A DNA stretch of 64,000 bases from Trichlorobacter thiogenes (GTDB lineage: Bacteria > Desulfobacterota > Desulfuromonadia > Geobacterales > Pseudopelobacteraceae): the NCBI RefSeq assembly GCF_900167465.1, contig NZ_FUWR01000003.1:124001-188000 (forward strand), in the 5' to 3' direction. The notes beneath the pieces were generated by a model. It did no database searches and was not told the DNA's origin. It was given only the letters and a program-made list of their open reading frames with translations. Of this stretch, positions 34,550 to 42,336 are shown one piece after another. The position numbers were made by a program, and so were the translations under genes. Within the stretch, counting starts at the first letter, position 1. Every line of letters starts with the position of its first letter.

Positions 34550-36085
34550 ATGAAGAAGCTGTTGAGTAGTATGGCTTCGGCAGCACTGCTGGTGGCATGT
34601 GCGCTACCGGCCTATGCCGAAAAGACTATGGAGGCAGACATTGCGGTTGTCGGCGGAGGGCTTTCCGGCCTGGCTGCAGCTACCCAGGCATCCCAATTGG
34701 GGGCCAAGGTAATTGTGCTTGAAAAGCAGGCCAAGGTCGGCGGCACCGGTCTGTTCTGTGAGGGTGTCTTTGCTGCTGAAAGTAAGGTCCAGAAGCGGAT
34801 CGGCATCAATGTCACCAAAGATTTTGCCTTCAAGCTGATCATGGATTACGGCCACTGGAAGAACAACGGCGCACTGGCCAAGCACTTTGTTGATCGTTCG
34901 GCAGAGACCATTGAATGGATGGATGCAATGGGGATCAAGATCGAGTATGTCGGCGTCGGTGGCCATGGCGGCCCTCTGACCTGGCACGTCATCGCACCGG
35001 GCCCGGACTACCTCTCCGGCAAGAACAAGCATGATTATCACTGCGAGCGGGTCATCAACGTCTTTAACAAGTATGTCACCGACCATGGTGGCCAGGTTCT
35101 GCTGCAGACCCCCGGTACCGATCTGATCAGAGAGGGTAACAAGGTTGTCGGTGTCTGGGCCAAGGACAAGTCCGGCGAAAAGATCCGCATCAACGCCAAG
35201 GCAGTGGTTATGGCCACCGGCGGCTTCTCAAGCAACAAGGAGATGATGAAAAAGTACTATCCTGAGTATCCCGACATCACCGCGGTGGGTAACATCGGCA
35301 AGGATGGCGACGGCATCAGAATGGGTACTGCAGCCGGTGCCGACCTTGAGGGTATGAACACCGTTGAAGGCTATCGTCCCGGCCTGCCAGGCTTCCACCC
35401 GGCCGACCAGATGATCGCCCTGGCCGTACAGCCCTACTTCTGGGTCACTCCCCGCGGTGAGCGTTACACCGATGAGTCTAACATCGTCTTCTGGCCTTAC
35501 TCAAACAACTCACTGGTCCGTGTTGGTGGTGTGGCCTACTCCATCTATGACGATGCAACCCGCAAGGCAGCCGTTGAACAAGGGATTGAAATGCCGCTGG
35601 GTGAGTGGGTGCTGGCCGGCACCAAACTGGTCAAATGGGAAGACTCTTTCAACAAGGAACTGGCCCGCAAGCGTGGTTTTGTCTTCAAGGCCGACACCAT
35701 TGAAGAACTGGCAAAACAGTTGAAGATGAAGCCTGAGGTGCTGCAGGCCAGCGTTGACCAGATGAACAAGGCTGCCGAAAGCCGTACAGATGAACTGTTT
35801 GGCAAGCCAGCCAAATTCCTGCGTAAAGTAGCTACCGGTCCCTTCTATGCAACAAAACTTACCCCACGTCACCTGGGCACCCTGGGCGGCATGAAGGTAA
35901 CCCGCGACAACCAGGTAGTTGACACCAAGGGCGAGCCGATCAGCGGTCTGTACGCTGTCGGTACTGACTCCGGCGGTATGTATGGTGACTCCTACGACCT
36001 GTTACTGGGTGGCGGAACTGCAGGTTACGCCATCAACTCCGGGCGTTTTGCAGCAGAGCACGCTATCAAATATATCAAGCAGTAA
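34550..36085 (+). CDS. Periplasmic flavoprotein reductase (fumarate reductase/FAD_binding_2 family)
   Basis: 511 residues with a signal peptide (cleaved near AYA-EK, residue 24; no Tat motif). FAD site: DIAVVGGGLSGLAAATQASQ, VIVLEKQAKVGGTG, VMATGGFSSN, YAVGTDSGGMYGD. It is the flavin half of a split flavocytochrome c; the heme half is the gene before it. Family members reduce activated C=C bonds (fumarate, urocanate, methacrylate, cinnamates). The HTMGG-type catalytic region appears as RHLGTLGGMKV, but the NRLGG-type substrate arginine is replaced by SYDLLLGGG, and no arginine is seen in AVQPYFWV, so the acceptor is probably not fumarate. AGGAGG precedes the ATG. Substrate unknown. Confidence 0.92.
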   Translation: MKKLLSSMASAALLVACALPAYAEKTMEADIAVVGGGLSGLAAATQASQLGAKVIVLEKQAKVGGTGLFCEGVFAAESKVQKRIGINVTKDFAFKLIMDYGHWKNNGALAKHFVDRSAETIEWMDAMGIKIEYVGVGGHGGPLTWHVIAPGPDYLSGKNKHDYHCERVINVFNKYVTDHGGQVLLQTPGTDLIREGNKVVGVWAKDKSGEKIRINAKAVVMATGGFSSNKEMMKKYYPEYPDITAVGNIGKDGDGIRMGTAAGADLEGMNTVEGYRPGLPGFHPADQMIALAVQPYFWVTPRGERYTDESNIVFWPYSNNSLVRVGGVAYSIYDDATRKAAVEQGIEMPLGEWVLAGTKLVKWEDSFNKELARKRGFVFKADTIEELAKQLKMKPEVLQASVDQMNKAAESRTDELFGKPAKFLRKVATGPFYATKLTPRHLGTLGGMKVTRDNQVVDTKGEPISGLYAVGTDSGGMYGDSYDLLLGGGTAGYAINSGRFAAEHAIKYIKQ

Positions 36086-36116
36086 GACACCCCTTATATC
36101 TGATCAACACCATCAG

Positions 36117-36147
36117 CCCCGGAGGACAGTATTCCTCCGGGGTTTTG
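36117..36147 (+). terminator. Terminator after the flavoprotein gene
   Basis: CCCCGGAGGA (36117-36126), 6-base loop, TCCTCCGGGG (36133-36142), then TTTTG. Confidence 0.85.
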
Positions 36148-36170
36148 TATGTAATGCACCCCAAACAGAC

Positions 36171-36200
36171 CCTATCAAAATGAGTTACCACCTATCAAAA
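36171..36200 (+). promoter_or_regulatory. Paired upstream half-sites for the porin promoter
   Basis: CCTATCAAAA at 36171-36180 and again at 36191-36200, spaced by 20 bases (two helical turns), 70-100 bases upstream of the sigma-54 promoter. Shares CCTATCA with the site at 33926. Confidence 0.5.
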
Positions 36201-36269
36201 ACAAATCAACAGCAGGCTCACTACAAAATCAACATACTGTTTTTGTTGATTATTTTTTCAAAAGCAGTC

Positions 36270-36285
36270 TGGCACGGCGACTGCA
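36270..36285 (+). promoter_or_regulatory. Sigma-54 promoter of the porin gene
   Basis: TGGCACGGCGACTGCA, with GG and GC 10 bases apart. It is a close match to the promoter at 33996 (both TGGCAC-N5-CTGCAA), consistent with co-regulation. The porin ATG is about 285 bases downstream, leaving a long leader. Confidence 0.75.
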
Positions 36286-36334
36286 AATAGCTCGTAAGCC
36301 GGGACATAACCGTTACCGGTCATGTCCGGCCCGT

Positions 36335-36426
36335 GCCATGTGCGTGAAGGGTGCAGACGCCGGGATTCCCCCTCCTTCTCTCCGCCTCAGCCGTTCACGC
36401 ACATGGCCAAACAACAGGAGAGAAGG
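36335..36426 (+). ncRNA. Structured 5' leader of the porin gene, pseudoknot-like
   Basis: GCCATGTGCGTGAA (36335-36348) pairs perfectly with TTCACGCACATGGC (36394-36407). CCTTCTCTCC (36374-36383), inside that loop, pairs perfectly with GGAGAGAAGG (36417-36426), outside it. The order A-B-A'-B' makes a pseudoknot or two competing folds. A smaller hairpin (GCCGGGACAT / ATGTCCGGC, 36298-36330) precedes it. The segment lies between the sigma-54 promoter and the porin ATG and contains no convincing ORF. Confidence 0.5.
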
Positions 36427-36567
36427 CACCAAGCCGGATACCACCGGTTCAGATAGAGCACGTCGCATACGGAAAGGAGGGACTGATTTAAACGCAAAGT
36501 AACATCGTGGCATTGATCAGCTACAGCAATGTAGCAATTCCCATGAAGATGCAAAGGAGGCAACAGC

Positions 36568-37707
36568 ATGAAGAAACGAATTATCAGCGCATCAATCATC
36601 GCAGCAGCACTTGGCCTGTCCGTACCAGCCATGGCATTGGACGTCACCCCATACGGAGCAATCCGGGTAGGCACCTGGTGGACCTCAAGCACCTACTACA
36701 ACGGCCAGAACGCGTTGCATGACGCCGATTTTACCCTCGACCTGCAAGGAGACAGCCTTGTCGGTATGCGGGTTAAAGAGGGCGATTTTTCTGGTATCGC
36801 AGAAATGGGTGCCTATAACCCCAAAAACCGCGCAGGCGGCGTAGAACTGCGGATGTTGTTTGGTGAGTGGGATTTCGGCGGCGGCAAGGTACGGGTCGGC
36901 TATGCCCCCAGCCCTTATGTCTTCCGCTCTGAGCAGACCTACGACAGTGATGGCGGCTTTAACGGTTACGGCTCACTCTGGGATGGCCGCTATGCACAGA
37001 TTAAAGCAAGCCTGAACAACGGACTCTATCTAACCCTGAAAAAACAGTCGACAAGCAATACCGGTGGCACCTCTAACTTCACCACCAACACGGGACCTGC
37101 CTGGCAGAACACCCCGTTTAACCTGACCGCCACCCAGTATGCAGCAACCAACACCAACTACGACACCTATCTGCCCCAGACCACAGTCGGGTACGAAGGC
37201 AAGGCCGGCATACTGAAGTACGGTGGTGGTATGGCCTTCAACTTCTACAAAGTTACTCAAACCACCAGTGATGTTGTCACCTCCAAGGACGAAATTTACT
37301 CCTATCTCGGCTTTGCCCATGGCACCGTTGACCTGGCACCGGTTGAGCTGAAATTTAATCTGTACACCGGCCAGAACGTGGGCAACCTGATGGCAAACTC
37401 TGGCGCAGCCACCGGCTCATACTACTTTAACCGCCATAATGCCTACACCTATGGCGGCTGGGCGCAGGTCGGCTACACCCTGAATAACAAAATCAAAATG
37501 TTTACCGGTGCTTCATACGAATCAAATGACACCAAAGAAAGCAAAGTAGATGACCGGATGGCTGCCTTTGCCAACCTGCAGTACGCCGTATCCAAAAACT
37601 TCAAGATAGTGCCGGAGTTCACCTATCTAAACGACCTGCGGAGCCGCACAGGCGCTAAAGAACCGCAGATCTATGCTGCCGGCGTCAAGTGGGAGATGAC
37701 GTTCTAA
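36568..37707 (+). CDS. Outer-membrane porin-like beta barrel
   Basis: 379 residues. Signal peptide MKKRIISASIIAAALGLS with cleavage near AMA-LD (residue 24). The mature part is alternating amphipathic strands rich in Tyr, Gly, Asn and Thr, and ends in WEMTF, a terminal Phe as needed for Bam-dependent insertion. Features such as VTPYGAIRVGTWWTSS and YGGWAQVGYTLNNKIKMF fit a 16-stranded porin. AAGGAGG lies 7-8 bases before the ATG. Its own sigma-54 promoter resembles that of the reductase operon, so it may admit the reductase substrate to the periplasm. Family assignment beyond porin is not possible by eye. Confidence 0.85.
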   Translation: MKKRIISASIIAAALGLSVPAMALDVTPYGAIRVGTWWTSSTYYNGQNALHDADFTLDLQGDSLVGMRVKEGDFSGIAEMGAYNPKNRAGGVELRMLFGEWDFGGGKVRVGYAPSPYVFRSEQTYDSDGGFNGYGSLWDGRYAQIKASLNNGLYLTLKKQSTSNTGGTSNFTTNTGPAWQNTPFNLTATQYAATNTNYDTYLPQTTVGYEGKAGILKYGGGMAFNFYKVTQTTSDVVTSKDEIYSYLGFAHGTVDLAPVELKFNLYTGQNVGNLMANSGAATGSYYFNRHNAYTYGGWAQVGYTLNNKIKMFTGASYESNDTKESKVDDRMAAFANLQYAVSKNFKIVPEFTYLNDLRSRTGAKEPQIYAAGVKWEMTF

Positions 37708-37718
37708 GAAAAACGGTA

Positions 37719-37755
37719 GAGGTTAGGCCCTGTAATGAACACAGGGCCTGACCTC
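37719..37755 (+). terminator. Hairpin after the porin gene
   Basis: GAGGTTAGGCCCTGT (37719-37733) pairs with ACAGGGCCTGACCTC (37741-37755) with one G-U pair. The following sequence is not T-rich, so termination may be partial and the next gene may be read through. Confidence 0.55.
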
Positions 37756-37834
37756 CACGGTTTCAAGGCCACGAGGGGACGTGGTTTACGCTGTACCCAG
37801 CCAAACAGGTGCAGCCAACAGAAGGAGGGAACCA

Positions 37835-39541
37835 ATGTTTAAGACACTTCGCGTACTTTACGCATCTATCATCGTACTATTCAGCACGGCACTTGGTTAT
37901 GCCGCACTGCCACTGCCTGAGCAGGTTGCCCGTGATTTTAAACCAATCTCCGGCTATGTCGTACAATCCAGCGGGAATGACTACCTGATTGACCTGGGAA
38001 TCGGTCAAGGGGTCGTGGCAGGCGACCTGTTCAGTGTTGTCGGCCCCGGAAAGGCGATCACCCATCCGGTGAGCGGCAAGATTATCGGAACCGAGGAACA
38101 GGTTAAGGGACTGCTTCGCCTTACGCGCCTCAAAAACGGCTATTCGCAGAGTCGACCGGTGGGTGCCGTGACTGATAGCATCAAACGGGGCGACAGCATC
38201 CTGCGTTTTCAGGATATGGCTGCCGTTGTATGGGACTACACCGGCCAGGGTCATCAGCTTGCCAGACAGCTACAGTCAGGCTTGCCCCATCTGCAATGGA
38301 AAGACTATGCCGATGCTCAACAAAAACGCCCGACGACACCTGCACGCGCCGAAACCATGACACCGACCCTGTATTTTATCCTCACCAGCCAGACCCTTGA
38401 GGTCAGGGGTCCTGATTTTGAGCTCATCCACAGCTATCCGGTTACCGGCACGCCAGCTTCAACCAGCAATGCAACGCTGACGACTGCAGCATTGCCTGCC
38501 CTTCCACTGCTACCGGTTATAGCCCCGGCAACAGGAGGCGCAGTCCAGGCCGGTGGCGAACCGATCTGGAACAATGCCAACCTGAAAGGCACACCGATTG
38601 GCGTTGCTGTGGGCGACTTTGATGGCGACGGGCGCCAGGAAGCAGCCATCGCCTTCAGTGACCGGATTGAGATCGGCCGCCTGAACGCTGATGGCTACCA
38701 GTCACTGGGTGCAATCCGGCTTGCTGGCGGAAGCCAGGCCTATGCGCTGGACGCCGCAGATCTGAACTCAAACGGCCGCACCGAACTGTACGTCTCTGCC
38801 ATGAACAGCAACGGCAATCCTGCCGGTATCAGCATCGAGTTCCGTGACGGCCGCTACCGGACCACAATCAGCAAGATCTCCTGGCACCTGCGCACGGTGA
38901 TGCTGCCAGGCGAAGGCAACGTACTGCTGGCCCAGGAATACAACGGCCTGGGGCGCGAATTCAACGGGCCGGTCTTCAGGGTAAAACGCACCGGAGATAG
39001 CCTTACTCGTGCCGAAACCTTTCCGCTGCCAAAACGGATCAACCTGTACGGCTTTGCCCTTTTCAGCAGCCAGGGCCGCACACTGGTTGCTAACCTGGAT
39101 GATGATGGCTACCTCTCCGTCCTTACAGCATCAGGAGAACAGTTGGCCGGTAGCGCAGATACCGTGGGCGGAACAGAATCCTACTTTGAGATGAACGATG
39201 AGACCGCCACCGGTGGAGAACCTCGCCAGGTGTACCTGAAAGCCCGCGTTGAGGCGACCAGCCAGGGCAACATCCTGGTCAGCGCCAATAGCGGACTTGG
39301 CTTCCTGGGCCGTCTCAGGATGTATGTTAAATCAGAGCTGAAACTATTCCACTGGAACGGCAAAGACCTGCGTGAAACCTGGCATACGACTCCGGAAAAA
39401 AGCTATCTGGCAGACTTCAGGCTGCTACCCGGCACGGCTGGTGAGAATTCAAAACTGGTTACTGTCGTGGCTTTCCCGTCAATGAATCCGCTGACTGCAC
39501 GTACGGCTTCAGTACGGATGTACGATCTGGGAACGCCCTGA
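37835..39541 (+). CDS. Secreted FG-GAP/VCBS-type repeat protein
   Basis: 568 residues from the ATG at 37835 (MFKTLRV; AAGGAGGGA upstream); an earlier in-frame start lacks a ribosome site. Signal peptide cleaved near GYA-AL (residue 23). Residues 30-130 form a beta domain (PISGYVVQSSGNDYLIDLG, VAGDLFSVV). A Thr/Pro/Ala-rich linker follows. From about 245 come propeller-type blades with Ca-binding-like loops (VGDFDGDGRQEAAIA, LDAADLNSNGRTELYVS, ANLDDDGYLSV). It may be an envelope component of the porin/reductase module, but no function can be assigned. Confidence 0.82.
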   Translation: MFKTLRVLYASIIVLFSTALGYAALPLPEQVARDFKPISGYVVQSSGNDYLIDLGIGQGVVAGDLFSVVGPGKAITHPVSGKIIGTEEQVKGLLRLTRLKNGYSQSRPVGAVTDSIKRGDSILRFQDMAAVVWDYTGQGHQLARQLQSGLPHLQWKDYADAQQKRPTTPARAETMTPTLYFILTSQTLEVRGPDFELIHSYPVTGTPASTSNATLTTAALPALPLLPVIAPATGGAVQAGGEPIWNNANLKGTPIGVAVGDFDGDGRQEAAIAFSDRIEIGRLNADGYQSLGAIRLAGGSQAYALDAADLNSNGRTELYVSAMNSNGNPAGISIEFRDGRYRTTISKISWHLRTVMLPGEGNVLLAQEYNGLGREFNGPVFRVKRTGDSLTRAETFPLPKRINLYGFALFSSQGRTLVANLDDDGYLSVLTASGEQLAGSADTVGGTESYFEMNDETATGGEPRQVYLKARVEATSQGNILVSANSGLGFLGRLRMYVKSELKLFHWNGKDLRETWHTTPEKSYLADFRLLPGTAGENSKLVTVVAFPSMNPLTARTASVRMYDLGTP

Positions 39542-39592
39542 GCATCAGGATGCCAGCATTATGACGTACAAAATAATCTGAAGGACACAAAG

Positions 39593-39615
39593 GCCCGGCA
39601 CTGTCCGGGCTTTTG
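39593..39615 (+). terminator. Terminator after the FG-GAP gene
   Basis: GCCCGG (39593-39598), short loop, CCGGGC (39605-39610), then TTTTG. Confidence 0.75.
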
Positions 39616-39714
39616 TCATTATCACTATCAATATGATAACACCAACCTCCAAAACGACAGGAACACCTACCCGTCGCCACGAAATCAAACAAGTAATTAC
39701 AAATAGTTACACTC

Positions 39715-39730
39715 TGGCACAGACCGTGCA
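39715..39730 (+). promoter_or_regulatory. Sigma-54 promoter upstream of ribBA
   Basis: TGGCACAGACCGTGCA, with GG and GC 10 bases apart. No ORF begins before the terminator at 39797, so it drives either a small RNA or the ribBA leader. No activator gene is adjacent. The rest of 39616-39714 holds nothing clear. Confidence 0.6.
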
Positions 39731-39739
39731 ATTAACAGC

Positions 39740-39825
39740 TACAAAACTAAGACCGGACGCTTACGTCAGGTGAGCATCCTCCTTAGGTGGTGCAATGGGG
39801 GGGAGAGCAATCTCCCCCAATTTTT
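39740..39825 (+). ncRNA. Candidate sigma-54-dependent small RNA or ribBA leader with terminator
   Basis: Expected transcript from the promoter at 39715 to the terminator GGGGGAGA-GCAA-TCTCCCCC (39799-39818) followed by AATTTTT. Inside, GCTTAC/GTGAGC (39759-39764 with 39770-39775) forms a hairpin, then ATCCTCCTTA (39776-39785) is left unpaired; it is the exact complement of a Shine-Dalgarno TAAGGAGGAT. A promoter-hairpin-target-terminator order is typical of bacterial sRNAs. Alternatively it is an attenuator for ribBA, whose ATG is 48 bases further on. Confidence 0.45.
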
Positions 39826-39872
39826 CAGCAGACAGCAGATCTCTTCAGTACCAGCCAAAGGAGCATAGACCC

Positions 39873-41075
39873 ATGGCACGATCCTCCATAGAACAGGCAA
39901 TCAAGGATATCCGCAACGGTAAAATGGTTATTTTGGTTGATGATGAAGACAGAGAGAACGAAGGCGATCTGACCATGGCGGCCGAACATGTCACTCCAGA
40001 GGCGATCAACTTCATGGCCAAGTACGGTCGCGGCCTGATCTGTCTGACCCTGACCGAAGAGCGCTGTGACCAGCTTGATCTGCCGCCAATGGTTTCAGAA
40101 AACAATTCACCATTCCAAACCGCCTTTACGGTGTCCATTGAGGCGCGCCACGGAGTGACCACCGGCATCTCGGCAGCTGACCGGGCCCATACCATCCTGA
40201 CCGCCATTGCAGATAACACCGGGCCGGAAAATCTCTCCCGCCCCGGCCATATCTTTCCATTGCGTGCACGGGCCGGCGGGGTACTGGTTCGCACCGGTCA
40301 GACCGAAGGTTCGGTGGATCTAGCCCGTCTGGCCGGACTGAAACCAGCCGGAGTGATCTGCGAGATCATGAACGATGACGGCAGTATGGCCCGCATGCCG
40401 CAGTTGAAGGAGTTTGCCCTGCGGCACGGCATCCGAATCTGTTCGGTGGCTGATCTGGTGGCCCATCGCCTGCATCACGAATCACTGGTGCGGCCGGTGG
40501 CGGAGGCAAAACTGCCCACCTGGGCCGGACAGTTCCGCGTGATCGCCTTTGAGAATGATATTGACGGCCTGGAGCATATCGCACTGATCAAGGGCGAGAT
40601 CGACCCGGATAAGCCGGTATTGGTCAGGGTGCATTCGGAGTGCCTGACCAGTGACGTGTTCGGTAGCATCCGCTGTGACTGCGGTGGACAGCTAAGCCGG
40701 GCCATGGACCAGATCGAGCAGGAGGGTTCAGGCATCCTGTTGTATATGCGGCAGGAAGGCAGAGGGATCGGCCTGATCAACAAGCTTAAAGCCTATGAAC
40801 TGCAAGATCAAGGCTGCGATACCGTTGAGGCCAACGAGGCACTGGGATTCAAGGCTGATCAGCGTGATTACGGCATTGGCGCCCAGATGCTGAGGGCGTT
40901 GGGAGCCAGAAAGATCCGTTTGATGACCAACAACCCCAAGAAGATGATTGGGCTGGATGGGTATGGCCTGACTATTGTTGAACGGATACCGATCGAGATG
41001 AAGGCGTTGAGTACCAATGTCCGCTACCTGCAGACGAAACGGGAAAAACTCGGGCACCTGCTGGCTGTCTGCTAA
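39873..41075 (+). CDS. ribBA: Bifunctional DHBP synthase / GTP cyclohydrolase II
   Basis: 400 residues from the ATG at 39873 ([15 protein letters not shown] upstream); the longer frame upstream overlaps the terminator. RibB half 1-200: [32 protein letters not shown]. RibA half 205-400: zinc Cys in [13 protein letters not shown] and RCDCGG, then RQEGRGIGL and TNNPKKM. Makes both entry intermediates of riboflavin, from ribulose-5-phosphate and from GTP. No FMN riboswitch is seen upstream. An MFS gene follows 16 bases later. Confidence 0.96.
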   Translation: MARSSIEQAIKDIRNGKMVILVDDEDRENEGDLTMAAEHVTPEAINFMAKYGRGLICLTLTEERCDQLDLPPMVSENNSPFQTAFTVSIEARHGVTTGISAADRAHTILTAIADNTGPENLSRPGHIFPLRARAGGVLVRTGQTEGSVDLARLAGLKPAGVICEIMNDDGSMARMPQLKEFALRHGIRICSVADLVAHRLHHESLVRPVAEAKLPTWAGQFRVIAFENDIDGLEHIALIKGEIDPDKPVLVRVHSECLTSDVFGSIRCDCGGQLSRAMDQIEQEGSGILLYMRQEGRGIGLINKLKAYELQDQGCDTVEANEALGFKADQRDYGIGAQMLRALGARKIRLMTNNPKKMIGLDGYGLTIVERIPIEMKALSTNVRYLQTKREKLGHLLAVC

Positions 41076-41091
41076 AGAGATGGGGGAAGTC

Positions 41092-42279
41092 ATGGCCGTC
41101 CGCAACCAGCAGTTGTTCCAAGGATTGTTTCTGATCAACTTCCTGATCTCGCTGGGGTTCGGTGTCAGCGACGCCTTTTTCCCGCTCTATTGCCAGAGCA
41201 TCGGGGCCCGGGGTCTGCTGCTGGGTGTAGCGGTTGGCGGGTATGCGCTGTCTAAGATCATCTTCAGCCCGATCATGGGGTCGCTGGCAGACCGTTTTGG
41301 TCGGCGACAGCTGGTTATTACCAGTCTGCTGGTGTACCTGCTGGTTTCATGTAGTTACCTGGTGACCAACAACCTGGTTGTGGTGGTCTGCCTGCGCCTG
41401 TTGCAGGGTGCCGGTTGCGCCATGTTCCGCCCGGTGGTGCAGACCCTGATTGCTGATCATACCAGCAGCCAACAATGGGGCAAGGCCATGGGCAGTTTTG
41501 ACATCTCTTTCTACGCCGCACTCAGCTGCGGCCCGATCATCGGCGGCATCATCATGGATCAGGCAGGCTTTCAAGGGCTATTCAGCGTCCTGATCATCTG
41601 CAGCATGGCCGCGCTGGGACTGGCCTTTGCCATAATCCCGCGACAGTTGAGACCATCTCAGGCTTCAGCAGAGATTCCTGTACAGCCTGGAATCAGTGCC
41701 CTGTACCGCCAGAGCGGCACGCTGCAGGGGCTGCTGCTGTTCATCTTCGGCAGGGCCTGCGGTATCACGGCCTGCGGGACATTTCTGCCGATCCTGCTTT
41801 CATCAAAACTGGGGATGAGCGGGGTACAGGTGGGGATCATCATGGCCTCGGCCACCCTGATCATGACGTTACTGCTGCGCCCGGCAGGCCGGATAGCCGA
41901 CCGGGTTCCCCGCAGACTGCTGGTGATCTGCGGCGGCACGATGGTACCCTTACTCTATATGCTGCTGCCCGTTGCAGCCGACTTCATGCAGATGCTCGGT
42001 GTCACACTGGGGATCGGCGCCTTCAGCGCCCTTTCACAGCCGGCCACCAGTGCCCTGCTGGCTGAAGAGGGGCAACGGCTGGGGATGGGGACCTCGATCG
42101 GCACCTTCCATGCCTTTTTAAACCTGGGATTTGTAGCGGGTCCACTGGTGGGGTCACTATTACAGAGTTCAGCAGGGCTGCAGGGGGTGTTTATCGCCAT
42201 CGGCCTGATCGGACTCTGCACTGTTGCCGGGTTTATCCTGAATAAGCCGATGCGAAAACTGGCGACTGCGCGAGTCTAA
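41092..42279 (+). CDS. MFS transporter
   Basis: 395 residues from the ATG at 41092 (MAVRNQQLFQ; GGGGGAAG upstream). Twelve predicted membrane helices; the loop 2-3 signature appears as GSLADRFGRRQL and the second-half copy as GRIADRVPRRLL. Other features: RLLQGAGCAMFRPVVQTLIAD. A drug- or metabolite-efflux type. It follows ribBA closely and could be cotranscribed; a link to riboflavin is possible but not supported by sequence. Confidence 0.9.
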   Translation: MAVRNQQLFQGLFLINFLISLGFGVSDAFFPLYCQSIGARGLLLGVAVGGYALSKIIFSPIMGSLADRFGRRQLVITSLLVYLLVSCSYLVTNNLVVVVCLRLLQGAGCAMFRPVVQTLIADHTSSQQWGKAMGSFDISFYAALSCGPIIGGIIMDQAGFQGLFSVLIICSMAALGLAFAIIPRQLRPSQASAEIPVQPGISALYRQSGTLQGLLLFIFGRACGITACGTFLPILLSSKLGMSGVQVGIIMASATLIMTLLLRPAGRIADRVPRRLLVICGGTMVPLLYMLLPVAADFMQMLGVTLGIGAFSALSQPATSALLAEEGQRLGMGTSIGTFHAFLNLGFVAGPLVGSLLQSSAGLQGVFIAIGLIGLCTVAGFILNKPMRKLATARV

Positions 42280-42336
42280 CGCCTGAATTCGCACGGTTCC
42301 AGACCTTACGGCCAATCACCGGTAACTGACCTTCCC

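Noticed and set aside
36313-36513. Minus-strand ORF of 66 residues in the porin leader
   Set aside because: No ribosome site, Arg/Pro-rich shadow-like composition, and it coincides with the paired RNA stems.
39542-39872. FMN riboswitch upstream of ribBA
   Set aside because: The conserved RFN segments and multi-stem junction are not found; only a simple terminator hairpin is present.
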